Assembly (NCBI GenBank): GCA_947303085.1
Contig: CAMYXP010000004.1
Span: 1 to 64,000, forward strand
Direction: 5' to 3'
DNA length: 64,000 nt
DNA from: an uncultured Bacteroidales bacterium
GTDB lineage: Bacteria > Bacteroidota > Bacteroidia > Bacteroidales > F082
This document shows positions 8,081 to 16,800 of the stretch, piece by piece (within the stretch, counting starts at the first letter, position 1; every line of letters begins with the position of its first letter). The position numbers and the translations under genes were made by a program. The notes beneath the pieces were generated by a model that worked only from the letters and a program-made list of their open reading frames with translations, did no database searches and was not told the origin of the DNA.

Positions 8081-10212
8081 TATTCGATAATCGTCAATTC
8101 CTCGATTATATTATTCACTTTTCCGACCTTTTCGAGGCACCACAGTAAGTAGCGCGCATCCATGCAGATTGTACGCTGCACTTTCTGTTCGAACATGATG
8201 TCGCCGCTCATGGCCTCCCAGTTTCCGTCGAAAGCCAATCCGATAAGCTCGCCTTCGCCATTGATGACTGGGCTTCCCGAGTTACCGCCGGTGATATCGT
8301 TGGTTGTGATGAAGTTCACTATGAGTTCACCGTTTTCGTCAGCATAACGACCGTAGTCGCGGGCTTCGGCGAGGTCACGCACGTCCTGAGGGATGTCGAA
8401 CTCCCAGTTGCCAGGCACATATTTAGCCATCACGCCGTCCATGGTGGTGTAGTAGCTGTAGTTGACAGCGTCGGCGCCCTTGTAAGGCTCCACGGTGCCG
8501 TAAGTGAGTCGCATGGTGAAGTTGGCATCCGGATAGAAATTGCGTTCGGTCTGCATCTCCATAAGGCCTCTCATGTAAAGGCGCTCACCTTTGTTGCCTT
8601 CCAAACCGGCAGCCTCGTACATCGGGTAAACCACGTTGGCATACTCGTCGATGATGTTCATCGTCAGGGCGAAGATAGGATCTTTATCGAGTTTCTTAGG
8701 TTTTGCAAGCCATTTCTCGAGTTTTGCCTGGTCGACGAAGATGGATTTCTCGAATGCTTTCTCAACCCAAGCGGTGAAGTCGCCATTATTCTTTGCACCG
8801 ATTTCAGCAACCATCGAAGGCACATAACGGTCGATATCCTTGTAGAAAAGGTTAAGCAAGGCGATGGTCACGTCTTTGTCTAGATCTTTGTCGTAATCTT
8901 TGAAGAATGTCACCACCTGAGCTTTCAAGCCTTCAGTCACCTTTGCGACATCTTCTTTCGAACCTTTTTCTTTTAATAAGTTATTGATTCTCATAAATCT
9001 ACGAGAGAAAGCAACTGCCTCGCCGCCGTTCCAGCCAGCCTCGCGCAGATATGTCATCGGCATGATGATGTCGTCGAGAATTGCCCATTTTGCCTCAATT
9101 CCTTCAAAAATATCACCATAAATGGCCTGACGTGCTGGGTCTTGGCTGACCCACTCTTTGAATGCCTCTTCCTGAGCTAAACGCTTGTCATACACATGAT
9201 TACGCACCAACTGTTTCTTCTGTCCGATGGCATATTTCCAATAATTTGACACTCCGGCCTGCTTCGAAGCATATTTGATGAACACTTCCTGGTCGGCATC
9301 CATGTGCTTGCGGTACTCGTTGAGCTTGGTGGTACGGCAGTTGATGATTGACGGGCAGTCCGATTCGATCAAGTTTTTAACAGTGTAAGATGTTGAGTAT
9401 CTGTCGGTTGAGCCTGGATAACCCAAAATCATGGCATAGTCGCCTTGTTTCACGCCTTTGATATTGATTGGCAGGTAGTGTTTCGACTGCATCGGTATGT
9501 TGTCTTCGCTATATTTTGCAGGCTTTCCGTCCTTGTCGGTATACACGCGGAAGATGTTGAAGTCGCCTTTGTGGCGAGGCCATGTCCAGTTGTCGGTGTC
9601 GGCGCCGAATTTGCCTATTCCCCATGGTGGGCAGCACACCAGACGCACATCGCGATACACGTCATATTCAAACAAAATGTATTGATTTCCAGAATAGAAC
9701 GGCACTATCTCGATTTCCACATCGCGGTCGCCTTCACGTTCTTTAGTGATTTTTTTGATGTTTTCAGCAATGACTTCGCTGCGGGTCTCCTCGTCGGTCA
9801 CGCCTTCGAGAACAGCCTCTGTGACATCTTCAACATTGGCCAAAAACGACACTGTCAGACCTGGATTCGGCAGTTCTTCTTCCTTGCTGTAAGCCCAGAA
9901 GCCGTCGGTAAGGTAGTCGTGTTCCACCGTGGCGTGTTTCTGTACCCAGCTTAAGCCGCAGTGATGGTTTGTTAACAAAAGACCTTCCGGAGAGATGATT
10001 TCGCCGGTGCAGCCGCCGCCAAATTGCACGATGGCATCCTTAAGACTAGGCTGGTTGAGGTTGAAAATCTGTTCGGCAGTGAGCTTGCATCCAAGCTGCT
10101 GCATCTCGTAGAGGCTCTTGTCGCTCAAACGGTAAGGGAGCCACATTCCTTCGTCGGCTTTAGCGCATAAAACGCTAATAATCAATGTGATAGCTAAAAA
10201 TAATCTCTTCAT
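8080..10212 (-). CDS. S46-family dipeptidyl-peptidase, DPP7-like
   Basis: This is a periplasmic serine exopeptidase that releases dipeptides from peptide N-termini, a key step for Bacteroidota that live on protein. A signal peptide covers about residues 1-19. The catalytic His is in LTNHHCG (about 84), and the Ser lies in TGGNSGSPV near residue 645. After that motif the sequence reads AFDGNWEAMSGD. From family knowledge, Gly at the FDG position marks DPP7, which prefers hydrophobic P1 residues, whereas DPP11 has Arg there; the specificity is an inference. At 710 residues it is full length. It starts two bases after the PrsW-like gene. Confidence 0.9.
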   Translation of the reverse strand: MKRLFLAITLIISVLCAKADEGMWLPYRLSDKSLYEMQQLGCKLTAEQIFNLNQPSLKDAIVQFGGGCTGEIISPEGLLLTNHHCGLSWVQKHATVEHDYLTDGFWAYSKEEELPNPGLTVSFLANVEDVTEAVLEGVTDEETRSEVIAENIKKITKEREGDRDVEIEIVPFYSGNQYILFEYDVYRDVRLVCCPPWGIGKFGADTDNWTWPRHKGDFNIFRVYTDKDGKPAKYSEDNIPMQSKHYLPINIKGVKQGDYAMILGYPGSTDRYSTSYTVKNLIESDCPSIINCRTTKLNEYRKHMDADQEVFIKYASKQAGVSNYWKYAIGQKKQLVRNHVYDKRLAQEEAFKEWVSQDPARQAIYGDIFEGIEAKWAILDDIIMPMTYLREAGWNGGEAVAFSRRFMRINNLLKEKGSKEDVAKVTEGLKAQVVTFFKDYDKDLDKDVTIALLNLFYKDIDRYVPSMVAEIGAKNNGDFTAWVEKAFEKSIFVDQAKLEKWLAKPKKLDKDPIFALTMNIIDEYANVVYPMYEAAGLEGNKGERLYMRGLMEMQTERNFYPDANFTMRLTYGTVEPYKGADAVNYSYYTTMDGVMAKYVPGNWEFDIPQDVRDLAEARDYGRYADENGELIVNFITTNDITGGNSGSPVINGEGELIGLAFDGNWEAMSGDIMFEQKVQRTICMDARYLLWCLEKVGKVNNIIEELTIIE

Positions 10213-10214
10213 TT

Positions 10215-10958
10215 TTATTTAGATTTAAATATTTTTCTGAAAATTTCATTGTTATGTTCAACTCTCGAACGCTCCTGCATTTTCGCAATTTGCTTGACTC
10301 CGATTTTCCACATTTTTATGTCAAGATAAATGAAAATAACATACAAACCAACTGCGATAAGTTCCATATTATTTTCCGACAAAGCTTCAGCAAGCATCAG
10401 CAGATAATCGAAGAGACCGTGTGCCACTATCGGACATAATATACTGAGTATCAAATATTTACTTCTTAAATCAGGTTGGAATTTCGCCATTCCCAGGAAA
10501 TATCCCATGATGACAGCAAATAGGAAATGACCCGGCACCGAGAGCAAGGCACGCATCACTCCTGTGACTAAAGCTGCTCCAAACGATTCATTATCAAACA
10601 CATACATTATATTCTCAACACAAGCGAATCCTAGTCCGATGAAAGCAGCATAAACGATGCCGTCGAAAAACTCGTTGAAGTCTTTTTTCGGCCAAATAAA
10701 AAGTATGAAAAGCGTCCATTTGCACAGCTCTTCAGGTATTCCAGCCTCCCAAAAAGCTTCATAAAACACGGTTTCGCCAACCCAGATATTGTTGATGAAG
10801 CCTACCAACAAAATATCAAGTGGAATGGAAAAAATTCCGAGTAAAAAGGCAAACACCAGCATGCGAAACGGCTCTTTTTCGTACTTGTCTTTATGATAGA
10901 TGTACAAAGCCAAAAGTATGACCGGCAGAATCGCTAAAGCGAGAATTATTGAGTCCAT
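10215..10958 (-). CDS. PrsW-family intramembrane metalloprotease
   Basis: The product is a polytopic membrane protein of 247 residues with about seven hydrophobic helices. It carries the conserved motifs of the PrsW family: EAGIPEELCKW (E76/E77), FDGIVYAAFIGLGFACVEN (D99, E115) and a C-terminal His in CPIVAHGLFDY. In Bacillus, PrsW makes the first cut in the anti-sigma factor RsiW. The target in Bacteroidota is unknown, and no anti-sigma factor gene lies nearby. It sits in a tight minus-strand run between a PHP phosphatase and the DPP7-like gene. Confidence 0.88.
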   Translation of the reverse strand: MDSIILALAILPVILLALYIYHKDKYEKEPFRMLVFAFLLGIFSIPLDILLVGFINNIWVGETVFYEAFWEAGIPEELCKWTLFILFIWPKKDFNEFFDGIVYAAFIGLGFACVENIMYVFDNESFGAALVTGVMRALLSVPGHFLFAVIMGYFLGMAKFQPDLRSKYLILSILCPIVAHGLFDYLLMLAEALSENNMELIAVGLYVIFIYLDIKMWKIGVKQIAKMQERSRVEHNNEIFRKIFKSK

Positions 10959-10963
10959 GTTTA

Positions 10964-11806
10964 TTAATTTAGTGGTTCAGCAAACCATTTTCCGTCTTTG
11001 AAACACATTGTTTCTTTATATCCGGCATTTTTCAGAGTTTCTTCAGCTTCTTTGAAGAAATATGTCAGTTCCCAATATTGATGCGCGTCGGAGCTGATCA
11101 AAACCGGAACATTCATCTCTTTCATGCGGGGCAGCAGCCACTCGGAAGGATAAAAACCGTTGTAACGCTGCTTGTAGAGGCCTCGAGTGTTGATTTCCAC
11201 AATCAAATCGTGCTGTTTGATGAGGTCGAGGGTCTCAAGAACCATGTCGCGATACCATTTCTCATCCTCTTGGAAATAACGGCCACGCGCGTTCATCTTC
11301 ACCTTGTCGAAATGCCCGATGATGTCGAACTTCTCGGTCTCAATCATCTCATTTTCCTGGTCGAAATAAGCGCGAACACCTTTTTTTATGTCGCCGCCGA
11401 AGTATTTTTGCAGACCTTCGTCGTACGGCACGGTGCTTTTTCCGTCGATAAACCACAGAGTATCAGGCGTTTTGCCTACCAGATGCACCGACCCGATAAG
11501 GTAATCCAAGCCAAAATCCTTTTTTGTCTTTTGAAAATCAACGACTATGCCAGGGATGAACTCCATCTCCATCGAGGCGAGTATGTCAATCTTACCTAAA
11601 TATTTGATTCTCAAGTCTTTAATATTCTTAATATACTCCTCGTTTTTATCCATCGGAATGGAGACGCGGCTCTGGAACGGCACGCTGGAGTGGTCGGAAA
11701 AACCGAGTGTGTGCATTCCTTGTTTGATGGCTTCCTCTACGGTCTCCTCCATCAGCGACTTGCCATCCGAAAAAGTGCTATGTGTATGTAAATTAAAGTG
11801 TTGCAT
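10964..11806 (-). CDS. PHP-domain phosphatase, histidinol-phosphatase-like
   Basis: This is a metal-dependent phosphoesterase with a PHP domain. The N-terminal metal motif HTHSTFSDG (from residue 7), the GFSDHS motif, GSVH, GHFD and a C-terminal SDAH are all visible. The family includes HisJ/HisK histidinol phosphatases, but no other his gene is present, so histidine biosynthesis is only a possibility. The ATG at 11806 is chosen because the motif begins just after it; a longer reading from 11848 would add 14 residues inside the upstream U32 gene. The start overlaps the end of that gene by 14 bases. Confidence 0.82.
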   Translation of the reverse strand: MQHFNLHTHSTFSDGKSLMEETVEEAIKQGMHTLGFSDHSSVPFQSRVSIPMDKNEEYIKNIKDLRIKYLGKIDILASMEMEFIPGIVVDFQKTKKDFGLDYLIGSVHLVGKTPDTLWFIDGKSTVPYDEGLQKYFGGDIKKGVRAYFDQENEMIETEKFDIIGHFDKVKMNARGRYFQEDEKWYRDMVLETLDLIKQHDLIVEINTRGLYKQRYNGFYPSEWLLPRMKEMNVPVLISSDAHQYWELTYFFKEAEETLKNAGYKETMCFKDGKWFAEPLN

Positions 11807-13052
11807 CGTCCTCTGTTGCTTCAACAATTTTATAAACCTTGTCGCCACGGCGCACTATGTCATGTGCCGGAATGGAGCAAAGCTCGCCCTTAACCGTCTG
11901 ATTTACAGGCAGTAAGTCGACTCGAATCTCTTTCACGGTATCTTCGTAAACGCCTGTCGTCGGCCCTATTATCATGATTTCGTCACCCACGTTGAGGTCA
12001 TGCGTCTCCATCCTGATTTCGGCTACGTTTATTTTTCCAAAGAAATTTGTTATCGTGCCGATGAAGAGCTTCGTCTTGGTGGCTTGCGAGCCATATTTCT
12101 TGGTCCACTCGCCCATTTTACGGCCGAGATAGTAGCCATCCCAGAAGTCGCGGTTGTAGACGCTCCGCAGACGTTCTGTCCATGCGGCGACTTTTTCCTC
12201 GTTGAAGGTGCCTGCGTTGATGGCGTCGACCGCTTCGCGATAAACGCCCACTGTCACCTTGGTGTACTCAGGCGAGCGGCCACGTCCTTCAATCTTCAGA
12301 ACCTTCACGCCTGCCGCCAAAACCTTATCTAAAAACGGCAGCGTGCAAAGGTCTTTTGGCGACATAATATATTCATTCTCAATGGCTAACGTTATCTCTT
12401 TGTCGCGGTCGGTCACCTCGTATCCACGACGACATGGCTGGACGCAGGCACCACGGTTGGCACTGGTGCCGAAGTTGTCCAAACTAAGATAACACTTGCC
12501 CGACACCGCCATGCACAAGGCTCCGTGGCAGAACACTTCTATCCTCACCAGCTCGCCACCAGGTCCCGTAATATGCTGACGCTCAATCTCTTCGGTTATA
12601 TGCTTCACCTGATTGATGTTGAGCTCGCGCGCGGTCACCATAACGTCGGCAAACTGCGAATAATATTTCACAGCCTCCATGTTCGTGATGTTGCACTGCG
12701 TCGACATGTGAACCTCCACGCCTATTTTTCGCGCGTACTGAATAACGCTCTGGTCGGAAGCTATGATTGCCGAAATCTTATTGGCTTTGATGGCATCCAA
12801 AAGGGCATGCATCTCGTCCATCTCCTCGTCGAAAACCACAGTGTTTACTGTGACATAGCTCTTCACGCCATGTTCATGACACGTCTCCGAGATGGTGTGC
12901 AAATCGTCGAGCGTGAAGTTTTTTGTCGACTTCGAGCGCATGTTCAGCTTGCCGATGCCGAAGTATACGCTTCCTGCACCAGCCTGAATAGCCGCTGCCA
13001 GTGCCTCGTACGAGCCCACCGGGGCCATTATTTCTATATTGTCGTAATTCAT
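11793..13052 (-). CDS. peptidase U32-family protein (probable RNA hydroxylation protein)
   Basis: The 419-residue product starts with the typical MAPVGSYEALAAAIQAGA region and carries the U32 signature with Cys clusters (CHGALC, SGKC, GACVQPCRR), likely iron-sulfur ligands. Although named as peptidases, well-studied members (TrhP, RlhA) take part in prephenate-dependent hydroxylation of tRNA uridine 34 or of 23S rRNA. The size fits TrhP-like proteins better than the longer RlhA. The start codon lies directly next to a palindrome (13053-13086) that fills the whole gap from pgi. Confidence 0.85.
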   Translation of the reverse strand: MNYDNIEIMAPVGSYEALAAAIQAGAGSVYFGIGKLNMRSKSTKNFTLDDLHTISETCHEHGVKSYVTVNTVVFDEEMDEMHALLDAIKANKISAIIASDQSVIQYARKIGVEVHMSTQCNITNMEAVKYYSQFADVMVTARELNINQVKHITEEIERQHITGPGGELVRIEVFCHGALCMAVSGKCYLSLDNFGTSANRGACVQPCRRGYEVTDRDKEITLAIENEYIMSPKDLCTLPFLDKVLAAGVKVLKIEGRGRSPEYTKVTVGVYREAVDAINAGTFNEEKVAAWTERLRSVYNRDFWDGYYLGRKMGEWTKKYGSQATKTKLFIGTITNFFGKINVAEIRMETHDLNVGDEIMIIGPTTGVYEDTVKEIRVDLLPVNQTVKGELCSIPAHDIVRRGDKVYKIVEATEDDATL

Positions 13053-13086
13053 TGTAAACGGAGACGCGATGAATCGCGTCTTTACA
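13053..13086. repeat. palindromic element filling the pgi-U32 gap
   Basis: TGTAAA (13053-13058) pairs with TTTACA (13081-13086), and GACGCGAT pairs with ATCGCGTC inside. The element ends one base from the pgi stop codon and touches the U32 ATG, so it contains the whole ribosome-binding region. It resembles the other GAGACG…CGTCTC palindromes in this window. Confidence 0.8.
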
Positions 13087-13087
13087 C

Positions 13088-14422
13088 TTACCTATTTTCA
13101 AGTTTACTTCTCAGTTCTTCATATCCCGGCTTGCCAAGCAGCGCGAACATATTTTTCTTATACGCCTCCACGCCAGGCTGGTTGAACGGGTTCACCTCGA
13201 GCATGTAGCCGCTTAGCGCGCATCCCATCTCGAAGAAATAGATGAGCTGTCCCAGCACCTTGGCATCGATTGTCGGCACCACGATGCGAATGTTCGGCAC
13301 GCCGCCGTCGACATGAGCCAGTATCGTGGCTTTCTCAGCGGTCTGGTTCACCTCGTTGAGACGCCGGCCAGCGATGTAGTTCATCTGGTCGAGGTTGGCG
13401 TCGTCAGTAGGGATGCGCACCTCGTTTGCAGGATTCTCAACGCTGATAACGGTTTCCATGAGGTTACGCAAGCCTTCTTGTATGTACTGACCCATCGAGT
13501 GAAGGTCGGTGGTGAACGTCACGCTGGCCGGGAAAGTGCCTTTGCCGTCCTTGCCTTCGCTCTCGCCGTAGAGCTGCTTCCACCACTCGCTGAAGTAGCA
13601 GAGACGCGGCTCGTAGTTGACCAAAATCTCGTTGGTCTTGCCCGCGTGATACAATGCCTGACGTGCCACGGCATATTTTGCCGCCACGTTGCTATCATTC
13701 TGATTATCAACGCAATACTTCTCCATCAGCTGTGCGCCAGCCACAAGTTTCTCGATGTCGACACCAGCCACTGCGATAGGCAGCAAGCCCACCGGAGTAA
13801 GCACCGAATAACGTCCGCCGACGTCGTCCGGCACCACGTATGTCTTGTAACCTTCGCTGTCCGACAGCACCTTCAGCGCGCCTTTTGCCTTGTCGGTGAT
13901 GGCGACGATACGTGTTTTCGCCTCTTCCTTGCCGTATTTCTTCTCGATATGATTCTTCAAAATCCTGAATGCCACCGCAGGTTCAGTGGTCGTTCCCGAC
14001 TTCGAGATCACCGTCATCGAATAGTCTTTCTTGTCCAACAGCGCGATGAGGTCGTGCATGTAGTCTTCGCTCATGTTATGACCTGCGTAGATGATTTTCG
14101 GACTTCCGGTGTCGACAAGCTGAGCGAAATGGTTCGACAGCGCCTCGATGACGGCACGCGCTCCAAGGTATGAGCCACCGATGCCGACAACCACAAACAC
14201 TTCCGACTTCTTACGCAGCTCTTCGGCCTTATCCTTCACATCTTTAATAAAAGCCGGTGTGATGCTCGACGGCAGATCGACCCATCCGAGGAAATCGTTG
14301 CCGGCTCCCGAACGCGAATAAATGGTCTTGAAAGTCGACGCGACTTTTTCGTTATACGTATTCAATTGGTTTTCAGTGAGAAAGCCTTTCACATGTCCCA
14401 ATTCAACTTTGATATCTGTCAT
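13088..14422 (-). CDS. pgi: glucose-6-phosphate isomerase
   Basis: This is the cytoplasmic glycolytic enzyme that interconverts glucose-6-phosphate and fructose-6-phosphate. At 444 residues it belongs to the short Pgi form common in Bacteroidota and Bacillota. Visible signatures are GIGGSYLGARA, VISKSGTTTEPAVAF (sugar-phosphate binding SIS region), GGRYSVLTPVGLLP and a C-terminal NPFNQPGVEAYKKN with the catalytic lysine. The upstream -7 box is imperfect (TATCTTCG near 14453-14446). It heads the five-gene minus-strand run ending at 8080. Confidence 0.95.
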   Translation of the reverse strand: MTDIKVELGHVKGFLTENQLNTYNEKVASTFKTIYSRSGAGNDFLGWVDLPSSITPAFIKDVKDKAEELRKKSEVFVVVGIGGSYLGARAVIEALSNHFAQLVDTGSPKIIYAGHNMSEDYMHDLIALLDKKDYSMTVISKSGTTTEPAVAFRILKNHIEKKYGKEEAKTRIVAITDKAKGALKVLSDSEGYKTYVVPDDVGGRYSVLTPVGLLPIAVAGVDIEKLVAGAQLMEKYCVDNQNDSNVAAKYAVARQALYHAGKTNEILVNYEPRLCYFSEWWKQLYGESEGKDGKGTFPASVTFTTDLHSMGQYIQEGLRNLMETVISVENPANEVRIPTDDANLDQMNYIAGRRLNEVNQTAEKATILAHVDGGVPNIRIVVPTIDAKVLGQLIYFFEMGCALSGYMLEVNPFNQPGVEAYKKNMFALLGKPGYEELRSKLENR

Positions 14423-14484
14423 GACTTTAAGGTTTTAATTTTTTGCGAAGATACAAATTTTTCTTCAATATCGGTAAAAATTTG

Positions 14485-14608
14485 CACAAAAAAAAGAGAC
14501 CGACCATTGAGCGTGGTCGGTCTCCAGAACCAAAAACCAAAATTTATGAAACCTTTTACGAACAATGTAAATTCCCCGGATAGGGAACTATGGATGTACA
14601 TCGTTACG
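14485..14608 (-). ncRNA. candidate structured small RNA
   Basis: A minus-strand unit has its own -7 box (TATTTTTG, 14621-14614) and a strong terminator (14488-14524). Between them, AACGATGTA (14605-14597) pairs with TACATTGTT (14569-14561). Inside this, AGTTCCC pairs with GGGAATT around a short loop. Each stem includes one G-U pair when read as minus-strand RNA, which would be a mismatch on the plus strand. This favours minus-strand transcription. No coding frame with family features is present. I do not recognise it as a known RNA family. Confidence 0.5.
14488..14524 (-). terminator. strong intrinsic terminator of the candidate small RNA
   Basis: An uninterrupted 11-bp stem (GAGACCGACCA, 14496-14506, with TGGTCGGTCTC, 14514-14524) with a 7-base loop is followed, in the minus direction, by eight T. 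No annotated minus-strand protein gene ends here, so it belongs to another transcript. Confidence 0.85.
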
Positions 14609-14613
14609 CACTG

Positions 14614-14621
14614 CAAAAATA
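14614..14621 (-). promoter_or_regulatory. -7 box of the candidate small RNA
   Basis: TATTTTTG followed by CAG on the minus strand fits TANNTTTG. A convincing -33 TTTG is not visible. Transcription would begin near 14608. Confidence 0.5.
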
Positions 14622-14747
14622 CATATTTTTTTCATACTTTGGTAAAAATTTTTTAAGATTTCCTGCAAAAAAATGAAATTTGAGTTAAAAAGTCTTCATA
14701 ATGAATGATTTAGAAGCTGAAAATTTTTTAAAATTTTTTTCATGGTT

Positions 14748-14755
14748 TACTTTTG
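14748..14755 (+). promoter_or_regulatory. -7 box of the RprY-like regulator gene
   Basis: TACTTTTG followed by CG-rich bases lies 38 bases before the ATG at 14793. The region between the candidate RNA promoter and this box is AT-rich and holds nothing else recognisable. Confidence 0.55.
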
Positions 14756-14792
14756 CGAGGTCAATAATTACTAAAACTAAAAGCTATTTTTT

Positions 14793-15512
14793 ATGTTAAA
14801 ATTTCTAAGGATTCTTTTAGCGGAACACGACAGGGATATCGCCTCGATAACCAAAAACTTCCTTGTCTCGCGCGGCTACACCACGCTGATGTGTTCCAAT
14901 GGGGAGGAGGCGTTGCAGCGCTTCCGAAAGGAACGGTTGGATTTCGTGATCGCCGACATCGACATTCCAATCATCAACGGATTCGACCTGGCGACCGAAA
15001 TCCGAAAAAGGAACAAGGACATTCCAATCATTTTTATCGGCGCCAACTCACGTCAGACCGACATCATAAAAGGGTTCAAAGTTGGCGCCGACGATTTCAT
15101 GGCCCGTCCTTTCAGCATGGAGGAATTAGGTCTGCGTATCGAAGCAATTAACAAAAGGGCAAAAACCAGTGAGAGAAGCCAGCATATTTTTAAAGTGGGG
15201 AATTACATTTTAGACACATTACATCATGTATTGATTTTTAAAGACAGAGAAAGGAGGTTGACAACCAAGGAGTTAGATTTATTGTATCTTTTTTACGAAT
15301 ACAAAAATCGCGTGGTGGAACGACCATTGGCATTGAAACGGGTTTGGAATTCCGAAAACTATTTCAATGCCAGAAACATGGACGTTTACGTGAGAAGAAT
15401 AAGAAACATGTTGTGCGAAGACCCCGACGTTCAGATTGAAAACGTACACGGCATAGGTTACAAACTAATTGTGCCGACTAGCGTTCACGATATGATGAAT
15501 ATGGGTATCTGA
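14793..15512 (+). CDS. OmpR-family response regulator with degenerate receiver, RprY-like
   Basis: The 239-residue product has a receiver domain and a winged-helix Trans_reg_C domain (about 135-232). The pattern GFKVGADDFMARPFSMEEL closely recalls Bacteroides RprY. The phosphoacceptor Asp55 is present, but three other conserved receiver residues are replaced: the second Asp of the acidic pair is His12 (EHD), the Thr/Ser position is Gly83 (FIGA) and the switch Lys is Arg105 (ARPF). This suggests altered or absent phosphorylation. No kinase gene is adjacent. The last 35 bases overlap the convergent serine hydrolase gene. Confidence 0.88.
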   Translation: MLKFLRILLAEHDRDIASITKNFLVSRGYTTLMCSNGEEALQRFRKERLDFVIADIDIPIINGFDLATEIRKRNKDIPIIFIGANSRQTDIIKGFKVGADDFMARPFSMEELGLRIEAINKRAKTSERSQHIFKVGNYILDTLHHVLIFKDRERRLTTKELDLLYLFYEYKNRVVERPLALKRVWNSENYFNARNMDVYVRRIRNMLCEDPDVQIENVHGIGYKLIVPTSVHDMMNMGI

Positions 15513-16734
15513 GATTCTCCTCAATCTCTATCACAGGAATATTGATAGATGCCGGAGCCAACGATATGGTGTTGTCTTTCAACAACTTCCAGAAAGCATC
15601 AGAGTTAGGGCCTTTGTCGGTGTTGGTGAGAACTATCAGGGTGCGGTCGTTATCTTTGTCGAACATGAAGAACGAACGATAGCCTTTCCACCAGCCATAA
15701 TGATAGAAACAACCAGGATATTTGCGCGAGATGCGCCAACCGAAACCGTAATTGTCTTTTCTCTTCGAATATTTCGGACTACCCGGCTTGAAAGCCTCGG
15801 CCTGTATCGAATCGGGCACAAACAACCCATAGTCGAGAGCCACCTTGAAACGGTACATGTCCTCGACATTGGAGAACATTATTTTATCGCCTTTGACGCC
15901 GTTGAGATACTCGTTCTGCGCCTGACGAGGACGTCGTCTGCCAATGTAATATCCCTGCACGCAATGCGGGAGATACAACGACACCATAGTGTCGGTAGGC
16001 ATGTCGTAGATATACGAGTCGCGCATGCCCGCCACATCAAACACATCCTCACGCATGAAGTCGACGAACGACTTGCCTGATACACGCTCCACTATGCTCG
16101 CCAGCAAAGCGTAATTCACGTTGCAGTAATGAAAACCGTTGTCGGGCTTGAAATAAGGATTGGGTTGGTATTTTGCGTAGTACTCGATCATGTCGTTGTT
16201 GGTAAACGGGATTTTCTTGTTAGGCCAGTGATTGTCGGCCAAGGTCTCGTATCGCGACAAGCCCGAGCGGTGCGTCAACAGCATCCTCGTAGTGATGCCG
16301 TCGTAAGGAAACTCCGGGATGTAAGTCTTTATATCTACGTCATAATCAACAAGACCGCGGGTTTTGAGAATCATTATCGCCTCGGCGGTGAACATCTTCG
16401 ACACCGAGCTGAGCTGGTATAAATCGTTGTTTTTCAGCTCGCCCTTGCGAGTCTTGAGGTTACGCACGCCATACGATTTCTCGAATACTATCCTACCCTT
16501 CTCGGCAAACAACACCGTGCCGTTGAAAGTGGTTCTTTTCTTCAGATTCTGAAATGCCTTGTCGATCTGCGCCGCCTTATTTTTGATAATCGGCTCATCC
16601 ATATTGACAAAAATAAACTCAGTATTGACAACAGGCCACTTCTCGACCTCCTCGGCCGTGTATTTTTTGTCTTTTTTCGACGAACAAGACACTAAAAAAA
16701 CTATCAAAAATAAAAGCAAATACCTCGTTTTCAT
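15478..16734 (-). CDS. serine hydrolase of the beta-lactamase/class C PBP family, lipoprotein
   Basis: The product is a predicted envelope lipoprotein with a beta-lactamase-type fold. It shows the SxxK motif in SSVSKMFTAEA, the YxN motif in YCNVNYALLA and a late HYGWWKGYRS segment in the place of the KTG-like motif. Function may be esterase, peptidase or amidase; true beta-lactamase activity is not implied. The ATG at 16734 is chosen because it yields a lipoprotein signal peptide ending in VSC (Cys17); a longer reading to 16809 lacks this logic and passes the promoter. It overlaps the preceding plus-strand gene tail-to-tail. Confidence 0.82.
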   Translation of the reverse strand: MKTRYLLLFLIVFLVSCSSKKDKKYTAEEVEKWPVVNTEFIFVNMDEPIIKNKAAQIDKAFQNLKKRTTFNGTVLFAEKGRIVFEKSYGVRNLKTRKGELKNNDLYQLSSVSKMFTAEAIMILKTRGLVDYDVDIKTYIPEFPYDGITTRMLLTHRSGLSRYETLADNHWPNKKIPFTNNDMIEYYAKYQPNPYFKPDNGFHYCNVNYALLASIVERVSGKSFVDFMREDVFDVAGMRDSYIYDMPTDTMVSLYLPHCVQGYYIGRRRPRQAQNEYLNGVKGDKIMFSNVEDMYRFKVALDYGLFVPDSIQAEAFKPGSPKYSKRKDNYGFGWRISRKYPGCFYHYGWWKGYRSFFMFDKDNDRTLIVLTNTDKGPNSDAFWKLLKDNTISLAPASINIPVIEIEENLRYPYSSYRER

Positions 16735-16754
16735 CCTCTTAGAAAAATATCCTG

Positions 16755-16762
16755 CAAATATA
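16755..16762 (-). promoter_or_regulatory. -7 box of the serine hydrolase gene
   Basis: TATATTTG followed by CAGG lies 20 bases before the ATG at 16734. It supports that start over any upstream one and is divergent from the helicase promoter. Confidence 0.6.
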
Positions 16763-16774
16763 GCATATTTTTTG

Positions 16775-16782
16775 TAATTTTG
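16775..16782 (+). promoter_or_regulatory. -7 box of the DEAD-box helicase gene
   Basis: TAATTTTG followed by CACCC matches TANNTTTG and lies 18 bases before the ATG at 16801, giving a short leader. Confidence 0.6.
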
Positions 16783-16800
16783 CACCCTCAATTTTAATCT

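Noticed and set aside
14419..14616. 65-codon minus-strand frame covering the small RNA region
   Set aside because: It reads through a perfect terminator stem, has no ribosome site or family features, and the RNA structure explains the sequence better.
15478..15512. 35-bp tail-to-tail overlap as a sign of a frameshift or pseudogene
   Set aside because: Both proteins keep their full domains; short convergent overlaps such as this and 58112-58131 are ordinary in compact genomes.
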